This document shows, in pieces, positions 36,731-47,409 of a stretch of DNA of 64,000 nt. Source of the DNA: Leucaena leucocephala (Eukaryota > Streptophyta > Magnoliopsida > Fabales > Fabaceae); contig CM073569.1 of assembly GCA_037074615.1 (NCBI GenBank), positions 1,494,001-1,558,000 on the forward strand. Direction: 5' to 3'. Positions within the stretch are counted from its first letter, which is position 1, and each line of letters begins with the position of its first letter. Made by a program: the position numbers and the translations under genes. The notes under the pieces are model-generated. The model ran no database searches and was not told where the DNA came from. It saw only the letters and a list, made by a program, of their open reading frames with translations.

Positions 36731-39410
36731 TTATTTGGGATTGGCTTGACCATTAAGCCATGGGTGTTCTAAACACTTTTGTGCAGTTGGCCGCTTCTCC
36801 GGCGAAAAATCCAGAAGTGGGGAAATAAATCCTGAAAACTCACGAGCATCACTCTCTGAAAATTTGTATTTATCAATAAAAAATTTGTCAAGTGGCCAGA
36901 ATTTTAGCCTCTTAATTCTTTTTAGATCCCCATGTCTGTCAAAGTAATCCTTGGATTTTGCTCCGCTGACGGCAACCTGCATTCATTTCACAAGCATTAG
37001 GAATGCCAGAATAGCTTCAAGAACTATGCTAAGATAGTAGAGATATGAATATTCACCTTCCGGGGTATCTTTCCAAGGAGTTCCATCATCAGGGCAAGGT
37101 GGTCCTGATGTCAACACAACGCACAGCATTAGTGCAATCAAAACCAACGTTTAATTTACCATTTACACCAACGATTTGACAATAACTCTTCCCTTTTCTT
37201 TGATGAACAAATCAAAGAATGATTCAGATTCCAGATGTAAAGATGCTTGCACTCATTGCATTCTTATTGATTGTGTGACAGGATTAAGCAATAAGACCCC
37301 AATAGTTCAGACGAAGCTATAACTCTCAAAATTAGCAAACCCAGATATTGAATTACGTGATCATCTAACTACTATATTGCAGCAAGCAAGTCTAAGGTAC
37401 CAATCAGCCTATGCCCAAACAATATCATTATTTTACTCATGCATGAAATAGGGAGCTAATATTTCTAATAACTAGAAAGTGCAAACCATCATACCTCATC
37501 CTCACTAAAACCTTGTCCTGGCTTGGGAGTAAACATCATATCACCTGTGGCGAGCTCAAAAGCAATGCAAGCAAAAGACCACATGTCAACAGAGAAGGAA
37601 TACCCAGCCTGCAGTATAACTTCAGGAGCTCTATACTGCCTCGTCTGGATTTCTTCTGCAAATGGCTTATCTGCCCAGCATGCATTTCCAAAATCTACTA
37701 TCTTGCATTGCACATCAATTCCATCAATGTTTCTATCAGATTTTGTAGCCTCTCCAGCTTCTCCCAACGATGAAGTTCTTCCTGATATTTTAGCAACTGC
37801 TCTTCTCGCTCTCCTTTTCAACTTTTTCTCAATAACACTCGAAAATCCAATATTTAAGCTTCCCTCAGGCCTCTCCAGAATTGGGCTTTGTCCAGATCTA
37901 ACAGGGTCTTTGGCAGGATCAATGGTGGATAAGAGAAGGACATTTTCAGGTTTTAGGTCCGAGTGGAGTATACCAAGTTCTCTATGCAAGTAATCCAAAC
38001 CAATCAAAATGCATTTACAAATTTCTCTAACTTTATTCATTGGAAGGCCTTTGTAACGTCTATATCTGATCAGACGAAGCAAGCTATCACCAAGGAACTC
38101 AAGTACCATGCAATGGTGCTGCCCATTTGGGCCTGAATGCTTAAAGTGGTCAATCAATTGGACGACGCACTTTGAATTTGAAGGGTTGGCCTCAGCAATG
38201 GATGAAAGAACATTTATTTCATGAAGGGCGGCCTCAGCAAACTGGGCTGCACTTTTCTGGATTTTGAGAGCAACATATGTCTGAAAACCACGAAGTTCAC
38301 ATTAGAATATATTTGATGTAAGCAATACGGGTCCACTAGATAAAATAAACTTAACAGGACCACTGACTGGGGGGAAAATCAATGAGAATGCATGCATAAG
38401 TGTTTGGCAATCTAAAGATGCTTTATTAAACATAGATGCATGAAGAAAGAAGATGGATACAGGACAATGCTCGAAAATAATGCGTGCACTAGTGCATGAG
38501 GGATTGTATTTGACAGAGGAAACATCCCGCCCAGTGGACAGGGAGTATGCAGCACAGATTCAGATTGTTCTATCAATCTACGTTTCTTTTTTCTGTAGGC
38601 ACTTTCTCTTTACCAAATTGAAGCATTAATGTAAGAAGGTACAGTAGTGTTATCCGATGAAAACAAGATTTGCCCGTTAACCATATTTCCATCTCAAAAC
38701 CAATTAATCTACAGTCGATTAGTTCAATAGAATGATATAAATAGGATAGAAGAAGAAATATAGAAATGCTCAAAAGCTACGGAAGGGGAAAATCAAAACA
38801 TAGGAGCGGAGAGAAAAGAAAATGCTGAAATAAAATCTATCACAGATCAAAACAAAACTACTACATAATTTGGAATATGAATCAATAGTTCAATACAGTG
38901 CCGGTGGAAGATATGCAAGGAAGATCTTGGAACCTTCACCTTCTAAAAAAAACAGAGCAATTCATTGCCTTTGCCTAAATAAGAAGAATACCTATACATC
39001 AGCATCAAAATTATTCATAACTCTACTCCTATAGATTCAAAACAGATTGCATCAACAGAAAATGTTTAGTAAAGTTTCACATCTGAGACACGGATCATAC
39101 GCCAAATCAATCAAAAGATGCGGACAAGCGACTCAAGACAATCTCCCCTCTCTTTGAAGTGACTATTAGTACGATACCAAATTCAGAAAATATAGAGTGT
39201 GAAATGAAAAGCGAGGATCAAACATACAGAATTGCGAGTATCGTAAGCGAGCCAGACGGTGGAAAACTGACCCCACCCCAGCTTCCTCTGTGCTATGTAC
39301 CTCCCACTGGCGAACTGATCGCCGACCCTGACGGCGTGGTAGCCTCCTTTTCTGTAGGAATCGAAGCCCTCATCCTCTTCCTCGGAGCCTGATGACGACG
39401 AGCAAGACAT
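36731..39410 (-). CDS. SRPK: SRPK-type protein kinase (SR-protein kinase), 4 exons, 420 aa
   Basis: SRPKs phosphorylate Arg/Ser-rich splicing factors. Exons in coding order: 39228-39410, 37495-38280, 37057-37104, 36731-36976, total 1263 nt, GT-AG introns. After the acidic start (MSCSSSSGSEEEDEGFDSYR) comes RKGGYHAVRVGDQF, a hallmark of plant SRPKs. The Gly loop is LGWGQFSTVW (44-53), the ATP lysine is Lys67 in VALKIQ, and the catalytic loop HSDLKPEN carries Asp169. A spacer of about 80 residues, including a basic patch KKLKRRARRA, splits the kinase core before DFG (Asp257, KIVDFGNACWADK) and APE (279-281, RQYRAPEVILQAGY). The C-terminus ends SPEKRPTAQKCLEHPWLNG. A split kinase domain is diagnostic of SRPKs. 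The first intron is long (38281-39227). Confidence 0.95.
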
Positions 39411-40654
39411 CTTCTCTTTTTACAAGTTTTATAGGACTTGTTAATTTTCCGTTAAAAGTCTGATCTGAATCGAATTAAGAAATGATTTGACTACTGATTG
39501 AAATTGCTTGGACGTGGGATTTCTAGGACATGACCAGGTTTGAAGCTTTGATTTTGGGGAAAGGAAATAGAGAAGGAAAGAGAGAAAAGTGCCAATATTT
39601 GTGAGGCGAGACAAAAGACGCTCTTCAATCTTCCCACTTTTTTCTCCCCCTTCCTTACCCCTTCGCTTCTGTCTTTTGTCTATGAATGCGGGTCTTACAT
39701 TTACCGTACTAACCTATTTTTCAAATCTCACATTTGGTATCTCTATACTTATAGCCCTACGCACGACAAATTCCCCATATATATGTTGTGTCTGCTCTTA
39801 TTTGTTTTATACTTGTATTTATTTACACGCGTGAAGAAACAGAACATTAGCCCATACTTGTTTTTATGTGGGGGACCAATTAAGATATACTTGCCTTTCA
39901 AAAGTTTTAAGATGAAAATATTTAGTTCTTGAACAAAAATCAGTTGTAGGTAGAAGAATTTATGATCTGTTATTCAAAGAAATTTTATGAATTTTGTTTT
40001 TCCCTTTGAAATTAACACTATCAATTTTATAGGCAAAAATTAAAATGATCTTAATTAGGGAATGCTAACTGTTGCTGACCGAGACATTCTGCATATGTTT
40101 ATTTTCACGAGAGAATACTAGGTTTGCATGCTTTGATTGTTTATTTCTTCAAACGTACATGGTCTAATTCAAAAAAACAGGGGAGGGGGTTTATAAGAGA
40201 ATCGAAGATTAAAAAATACAAGTTGTCGTTGACTTTGGCAAATCAGCAACGTTTTATTACATGATTCAAGCGCTTACTAGTTTACAACACCATCTATTGC
40301 TATTATCCAGCTCCTGTGATCCTTTGAAATGCATGGAATCTTAGACAAGACTAAAATCCTCCCTTCGATCATATTAAGGGCTGAGATTTCATATTAGACC
40401 AGACTGAAACTTGTTTGGACTCTAAAAAAACAAGACTGAAATCCTCCCTTGGATTGCATTAAGGGATGAGATTTAGACTAGACAAGACTTAACTTATCGT
40501 ATTGAATCCCAACAAGACTGAAATGAATCCTCCGTTGGATTGGATGAACAGGGCAAGACTGGAACTCCTGTGAATCCGAACCCAACTTTCATGACCTTTT
40601 GTGGGTAAATATATAAATATCATCAAACTGCAAAGTGAAATGTTTTCAACCCAT
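39411..40654. other. Intergenic region with three imperfect tandem repeats
   Basis: 39411-39700 is the SRPK promoter side. In 40346-40560 three imperfect units begin with caagact and continue with 'aaatcctcc(c/g)tt(c/g)gat', spaced about 85 and 81 bases apart, beside the AVT3 3' end. The rest shows no gene. Confidence 0.55.
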
Positions 40655-41926
40655 TTAAGCCTTAGGCGCAAAAATCTCCATCAAAGAAGACCAAGTTCCT
40701 GAGACTGCCACAATGAATCCAAAAACCACAATTGCACCATTACAAATCATAGATCGCCAACCCAACTCTTCCTTGAACGCTAAATAATAAAACATTGCAG
40801 GCAATACAAAGCTAATCACAACACATACACTGCTTCCTACTAGTGACAGAAAATCTGCAAAATTTGGCACCAAAAGTGCCACCAAGCTTACCCCTAACAC
40901 CATCAACCACCTCAGCCACAAACAGTACCTAGAATCACACAGCCTTCTTTCCACAACTTCATACACAGGGTTCATCATCAATGGAAAAGTGAAGAACAGG
41001 TTGATACAGAGTCCCAATTGAACCAGAGTGCTCACTAGTCCTTGTCCCAGATTGGTAGTGATGATATCTTTGGTTTCATTGCCAAAAGCAAAGTAACCAA
41101 GAGCACCAAATGCTCCATACAGAAGGGAAATCACTGTCATGCCTAAACCTAGGACTCTTCCAAAATTCTGCTTGTCTTTAGCTTCTGATTCCAAAGGCAA
41201 AACCATTCCAATTCCTTCGAAAGAATAGACTGCTACACCAACAAAATAGAAAAATACAGATAAACCCCCAAATGCTTCTAAAGCATGTCTATTCTTCATA
41301 AGCACAAACACATCCTCCACCATAACTATACTCTTCGCTGCTATGTCGACCACATCAGCGAATATACTAAGAGGAGCCAAGTGAGTCAAAGTTCGAATGG
41401 AATTCAACCCTAACTGAAACGGAAAGCAACCCCAGAGAAATAGGAATTTCGGGGATAAACCTAAAATCGGGGATGCTTGTGTGTTATTGCTTACTAGATG
41501 TGCCATAGTAGTGGAAATGAAGATAAGGTAGCTCACGCAGAACCCAGCTTGAGAAAGGACGATCATGGCGTCGACGGAGAATCTGCCCACGGGACCACAG
41601 ATGGCGAAGCCGAGATCGCCGAAGGAGTTGATTTTGGAGAAACCCGTGATCGATTCGAGCTTACGGCGAGTCAAGACCAGAAGCATCATGCAGTGGTAGA
41701 TGAGAAAAGCGACGGTGAAGAGCACGAGTAAGCCCAAGACCCATCCCGTTCGCTTGAAGCAATAGGGTAGACCAAGGACTCCAGCACCTACAATGGCGAT
41801 GAAGATGTTGGCGAAGGTCTTGAAGTTGGAGGAAAGAGGAGGCGATTTGGTGAGAAGAGGGGTGTCTTCTCGCGGGTATGGTGGTAAAGAGTAGGACGAT
41901 GAACTTGCTTGATTGTCAAACCCCAT
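40655..41926 (-). CDS. AVT3: Vacuolar amino acid transporter, AVT3 type (single exon, 423 aa)
   Basis: AVT3 proteins are amino acid/auxin permease family carriers that export neutral amino acids from the vacuole. The intronless frame begins MGFDNQASSSSYSLPPYPRE. After a cytosolic N-terminus of about 40 residues the first membrane helix shows the family motif FANIFIAIVGAGVLGLPYCF. About eleven hydrophobic segments follow, including FGDLGFAICGPVGRFSVDAM, FVGVAVYSFEGIGMVLPLES, LYGAFGALGYFAFGNETKDI and LCINLFFTFPLMMNPVYEVV. Length and lack of introns agree with the Arabidopsis AVT3A-C group. The same frame is open upstream to a TTG at 42052, but the first ATG is at 41926 and starts the conserved protein, so I use it. 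Confidence 0.93.
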   Translation of the reverse strand: MGFDNQASSSSYSLPPYPREDTPLLTKSPPLSSNFKTFANIFIAIVGAGVLGLPYCFKRTGWVLGLLVLFTVAFLIYHCMMLLVLTRRKLESITGFSKINSFGDLGFAICGPVGRFSVDAMIVLSQAGFCVSYLIFISTTMAHLVSNNTQASPILGLSPKFLFLWGCFPFQLGLNSIRTLTHLAPLSIFADVVDIAAKSIVMVEDVFVLMKNRHALEAFGGLSVFFYFVGVAVYSFEGIGMVLPLESEAKDKQNFGRVLGLGMTVISLLYGAFGALGYFAFGNETKDIITTNLGQGLVSTLVQLGLCINLFFTFPLMMNPVYEVVERRLCDSRYCLWLRWLMVLGVSLVALLVPNFADFLSLVGSSVCVVISFVLPAMFYYLAFKEELGWRSMICNGAIVVFGFIVAVSGTWSSLMEIFAPKA

Positions 41927-42059
41927 GAGCTCCGATTTCTGGGTTGTCTTGTTGTAATTCTGTAAATGGGGGTGCTTTTGATGTTCAATGTTCGATACTG
42001 AGAAAGTGAGTGGGGAATCGATGGGAAAAAACGGATTGGAATTTGGAATCAAATTTTAA

Positions 42060-45000
42060 GCAGAAGACAAACGGAGAGATGATCGCCGTCGGAGGAAAGG
42101 AAGATGAAGATTGAAATTAGATAATATCGTGTGGGGCGTGATCTGAACACGCGCCGGGTAAGAGGCAGCCGATATAAAGTTGGAGAGTTGTAAAAATAAT
42201 AATAATAAAGTTCGAAGAATAATTGGGTGAACTAGTAAACGACAAGATATTAGATCAACATATTGAGATAAATTTCCCTTATTTGATTTGAGAGATTAAA
42301 AACAATGAACTTCCTTATGTGAAACATAAAAAATGGACCAAACAATGTGTAAAATCTCTCCTCTTACTTTCCATTCATTAAAAACTCCAAATAAAAAAAG
42401 AGTCCAAATTGGATGAGAAATACTTTGTCTCCCAATGAATTTCCGATAATCTTTGCAAATACTTTCTCTACCATTTTGATTGGCCTTGAATTTTCTCATT
42501 TAAGAACATTACATTTTAAGAAAGTAGTACATGAATTATTTTTTTTAGAAAGAGCGGACGGCACTCTATAATAATTTATTAGATGCTTCTATTTAAAAAA
42601 TAGATTATTATAAATTAAACAGTTAAATTAAAATTATATAATTTTTAAAAAAAATTATAAAAACAATCTATAAATATTAAATATATTCAAAATATGACTA
42701 ATGATAACTTTAACTCCTGTTAAAATTATATCGATAGTATCTAAAAAAATTTATCTATTCTTAACCTCCTATAGTTTTTAACAAAAAATGCTTAGGTCAA
42801 TCTTTAAAAAATATATAGCTATTTAGTTAAAATAATTTTTTTAGCCATTGAATGATATCTTGTCTACAAAAATCATTATAAAGATATTGAGGAGGATTTT
42901 TTTCAAAATACTAAAAACCAAAGGATAAAATTAAAGATATCACTAATATCCTCAAATCTCACAACAAAGCTCAAATTATTTTTAATTGTAATATCTTGAA
43001 CTTCATAAAAGGGATTTATAAAAAATTATTGACGTTAAAAATATTTTTTTAAAATTAAAAAAAATCTCAAAAATAAAATTTTAGAAAAAGAATAAAAAAA
43101 TAATAAATATTTTAAAATATTTTGGGGCTAAAAAATTATAAAATTAGTATTTTAAAGATCTAAAAAATTATGGAAGAAGATGACCAAAATATTTAATAGT
43201 TATTTTTTAAAAAAATTAAAAATTAAAATTTTTTATAAAAAAAATTAAAAAAATAGTTTATCGTTTGCTTAAAAATTTTAGAAATATTATTTTAGAGAAA
43301 CTGTTAAGTTTTAGAAATTTTTTAAAGTTCCATAAAATATGAGAAACGACGAAAATAAGGATAGATGAATTGCCCCCCCCCCCCCACCACTCAGGTACAC
43401 TCTCTCCCACGTGTTCCCTCTGTCAAATCAATTTCATCCGTCTTCCTCCATTCGCCTCACCTGCCCAAGCTTCCCGAGTACTCCTCTGCCAAGCGTCTCC
43501 TTCACACCCCATCGTATTTCTTCTTTTTCCATCAGAACAAGCAGCAGCAGAGAAGAGCGATGGTATGAGACGCGAGAGGCAGAGAGAGAGAGATAGTGAG
43601 CTAGAGAGAGGGAGTGAGATGGAGCGGAGAAAGCAGCGACAGGGAAGCAGAGGCCGACGGAGGCAGAGACGCGAGAGGGAGATGACAAAAAGGCAGAGCA
43701 AGGACGAGAGTGAGAGAGACGAGAGATCACTCTTCTCTTACTCTTCATTCATCATCTCTGTCATCAGCCGAGAGAGAGCAAGGCGAGACAGAGACGTTGA
43801 CGGAAGGCGGAGGTAGTGAGAGAGAGTGAGATGGCGTGAAAGAGAGAGAACAAGGCAGCTACAGCAGAGAGCAAGAGAGCTATCATCTTCGTCGGAGAAG
43901 GAGGAGAGGAAGCTCCGCGATGCTGTCGTCGGCAGCTGAGGTGAGTTCTCAGATTCTGTCTTCACTTTTGGTTCCTCTGTATATGCAGATTTTAGAGAGA
44001 GAAAAAGTGAAGAACAAAATAACTTATGTCATGGAATCACAGTTAGATGAGAAAATCAGAACACACACGCATATATATATATATACACACACACTGTATA
44101 TACGTTGCTGTTTAGTGGTGTATGGATGTCATTGCTGCCGCTGTTGTGGTAATGGCCAAGTGTCGGGCAGGTATCAGGACAAAGTATACTGCCTATTATT
44201 TTGACCTAGTTTTATATGTATATATATTATATTTTATTTTTTTAAAATTTTATTCTTTTAAAAAAAATTTATTTATAACTTTATATTTCTTATTTTAATC
44301 AACAATTCTCTTATTTTAATCAAAAATTTTAAATATAAATCTTATATTTTCATAAATATTAAAATTACTTTTATATTTTATTTATCAAATATTTAATTAT
44401 TAGTGGTATAACATCGTTATAAATATTTAATCCTGATACATATTTTTAATTGTTTTTATATATATAATATATTTTAAAATTTTAATTATTATATTTTTAT
44501 TATTTTATTTTTAATAAATTATAGATATTATTTATCTCTTGAAGATATAAATATATAGTAAAATATTATAATTTAAATATGTAAATCCGCCTATATCTAA
44601 TTTATCTATGTCTAATCTAAAATAGTTAAAATTTTTATTAAGATTGAGTATTACAACTCATAATTTGTTGGGCAGGGCACTAGACATACAATTGCCCTAC
44701 CAACCCTACCCATCCGTACACAACCCTATCCACCTATACGCACCCCTATTAATTATAAATAAATTTATAAATCATACAGTTTGTCCCTCCAGTAAGTACT
44801 GCTGGATGAAGTGGGTGACTTGAATTGTGAATATTATTTTTAAGATTACGTGTTAGTTGTTGGGGTGAGTTAAAATAATCTAATAATTTGGCGTCGTACT
44901 ATGCTTTATATTTAAAATCAAATAATAAAATTCATCATATAACTACGTAAAATTTTAAAAAAAATCAAAGGCGACTGCAAAAATATTATATTTTTATATT

Positions 45001-45820
45001 AGACGCGCAGAGGTAACAAGCCACCTGCCGTTTTAGCCCATTCTGCGCTTTGCTTCATACAGCGGGTTGTGACCAGCGTCGTTTAGCAATCATTGTTCCA
45101 AAAAAAAAATAAAAAAAATAAAAATTAAAAACAGGAAAAACGGCATGTGTGTGTACGGGAAACTAGATAGAGAACACATAAAACATGCGTCTTCTGCGTA
45201 ATGTAAAATGGATTAGAATAACTTAAAATCTGTTTTTCTTAATCTAGAATCTGGGTAACAGACGAATCAAGAGGATATTTTTTAATTAAAATTTTTAAAT
45301 AAGATTAAAAATCGAAATAAAATATAAATAATCAACCCTTTTCTATATCATTATATAAACACAGCGTAAATGATAAAATATAACGATCATGTATAGGCTC
45401 GGTCAAAGTATAAAACATGAGACATCTTGATGCATGATTAGAAATGACCGATATTCTCAGCCACACACAACCTTGAAAATTGTAGAGACGATATACTTTT
45501 TTCATGAGTTAATTTTATAATATTTAAATATGCTTTACATTTTAAGTTTATTGATGCATATATTTTACATGTAATTAAAGAAAATCAACAATATTATAAA
45601 ATGTTAAAAATATGTTACATGTAATTAAAGAGTATAAGTATGTTGCGTGTGTGTGTGTGTGTATATGGAGGCAATTATTTGATAAGAGTAGTATATGTTT
45701 TCTACTTGAGGGGACAAGGAACTAGTGAGAAAAATCCCCCAGCATTTGTAATAAAAACTATGTACAAGTTACAAGAAATTAATGTGTGAAGCATCTAAGA
45801 TAACAACATAAGAATTATAT
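42060..45820. other. Long intergenic region: AT-rich DNA, poly-C run, purine-rich block, microsatellites
   Basis: The AVT3 promoter side comes first. 42530-43350 is extremely AT-rich. A run of 13 C lies at 43373-43385. 43565-43860 is GA-rich on the plus strand (separate entry). An alternating AT/AC tract lies at about 44068-44094 and a GT run at about 45644-45662. 44210-45000 is AT-rich. I found no credible gene. Confidence 0.55.
43565..43860 (+). repeat. Purine-rich (GA) low-complexity block with an accidental open frame
   Basis: The plus strand is mostly G and A (repeated gagaga, agagag, gcagag). An open frame at 43370-43816 crosses it and would encode almost only Arg, Glu, Ser, Asp and Gln. 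The composition explains the open frame; no domain is visible. It could be the GA-rich leader of a lost gene or the core of a transposon. Confidence 0.6.
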
Positions 45821-47240
45821 TCAAGAGAGGACACCCTTAAGAAGATCCAAGCCTTCAGCTGAGATGCTCCTCCTCTTGTGCAACACAGGAACCTGAAGCT
45901 TAGGAGGAGGATGTTGCGAGAAACAGACCACCACAACAGTTAGATTGTCGCATGTATTACGTTGTAAAGCTTCTGTCACCAGTGCTTTTGCACACCTCGC
46001 CGGATCATTGTGTTGCATCAGCTCCTTCCTCACCGTCGTCACCGCACATTGACTGCTCATCACATCCCATAAGCCGTCACACCCCATGATTAAGTACTCG
46101 TCGTCTTGTGTTAAAACCACTTCTTCAAGCTCTGGTTCTGAGATTAATGGGCTCTTTGATCCTTTTGAGCCTTTTATGTGCCAGTCTCCTAGTGCTCTCG
46201 CCACCGACAGTTGCCCGTTCAGGTATCCGTCGTCGATTACTCCGCCCAGTTTCTCAATCCTTAATCTCTCCGATGTGCAGTTCGGCTTGTGATCTTTGGA
46301 CAATTCAATGGCTCTTCCTCGTTTTCCCAACACAGCTCGAGAATCTCCTATATTGGCTATTATCATACTTCTGCCAACATATATATAAACAAAGAGTCAT
46401 CAATTATATATATATATAGTCATTACACACACAATGTACGAGGTTGTTATATATATATATATTACCTTCCGGTCATGAGGGCTATTAAAGCAGTGGTGCC
46501 AGAAGAAGTATCGAGAGAAATGGCATCGGCTAAGGCGTGATCGACCTTGACAAAGGCACTCTTGATGGCATTTGTGACGCTTTGAGGGAAGTGTGGCTCT
46601 GTGCTGATGAACTTGAGGATGTTCTTTCTTGTAAATAATGCTGCATCTGTACCTCCGTGCCCATCAAATATCTGTTCATAATTAGCAATTATAAACCTCG
46701 GTAATTAATTATGTCAAAGGAAACAAACACAGATGAATGATGTAATATATATGTTTTAACCCCGTAGAATGCGGCAGGAGAAGGGAGGCTTTCAAGGAGA
46801 ATATCAACAGCGATGAACTCATCCTCCATGTACTGTTTCGGTCCTTTCTCAGAACAGCTTCCCGATCTGAATATGGGGGAGAACTCCGATTTGTCCTCCG
46901 TCGTCGTCGACGACGTCGCTGTTTTCGAGTCTACCCTCACAATATCTGCTTCCTAGACACAATGTAACACGTATAATTCATAGTTATGAGTTTTGATTGG
47001 ATTGATTCAACCGAAAAATTCCCAGAAATGAAAAGGATGGAGAAGGCAAACCGAATCGGTGAGGATGGTAGAGCTGGTGCAATGACGAATGGAGGAAGCG
47101 TCTCTAGGAGGCTTCCCAGTGGAATTTAAATTGCCCAATGTGTCCCCATTCTCCATTGTCGCACCTGCAGCATCGCTTTCGTTCATTTTCATCGTCGTGG
47201 ACGTCTGATGAGGCAAGAAATCGGTGCCAACTGGAGCCAT
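45821..47240 (-). CDS. PP2C: Protein phosphatase 2C (4 exons, 378 aa)
   Basis: A Mg/Mn-dependent Ser/Thr phosphatase. Exons in coding order: 47052-47240, 46761-46952, 46466-46671, 45821-46370, total 1137 nt, GT-AG introns. After a variable N-terminus of about 90 residues the catalytic domain shows all metal-site motifs: KGPKQYMEDEFIAVD (Glu106, Asp107), FDGHGG (Asp130), SGTTALIALM, ANIGDSRAVLGKRGRA (about 201-216), LSVARALGDWHIKG, LIMGCDGLWDVMSS (Asp294) and NTCDNLTVVVVCF. The order and wording resemble the plant group with PP2CG1 and PP2C47-like enzymes, several of them linked to stress responses; that subgroup call is from memory. It is not an ABI1-type enzyme by sequence feel. TATAAAA on the coding strand lies about 150 bases upstream. 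Confidence 0.93.
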
Positions 47241-47389
47241 AAGAATCCTTTTCCCATATAGAACGCCCTTACAGATAAAGACTGCGAATGAGAACTGATA
47301 TATATGAATGTTGAAGAAGAAGAAGAAGAAGAGTGATTGAGAGTTTAGGTTGGGATATGGAGCGAGAGAAAGAGAGAGAGGGAGATGAG

Positions 47390-47396
47390 TTTTATA
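47390..47396 (-). promoter_or_regulatory. TATA box of the PP2C gene
   Basis: The minus strand reads TATAAAA, about 150 bases before the ATG at 47240. It is followed by a CT-rich leader (the plus strand shows gagagaaagagagagaggg), typical of plant 5' UTRs. Inferred from position and sequence. Confidence 0.5.
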
Positions 47397-47409
47397 TTAT
47401 GAAGGGAGA

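Noticed and set aside
37513..37993. Plus-strand ORFs over the SRPK gene
   Set aside because: They are antisense to the kinase core; no domain is visible.
41927..42052. N-terminal extension of AVT3 to 465 aa
   Set aside because: The extension starts at TTG, not ATG; the conserved protein starts at the ATG ending at 41926.
43370..43816. 148-codon Arg/Glu-rich protein
   Set aside because: The open frame follows from the GA-rich composition; there is no domain, no conserved motif and overlapping frames on both strands are equally open.
46086..46540. Plus-strand ORFs over the PP2C gene
   Set aside because: They are antisense shadows of a well-supported catalytic domain.
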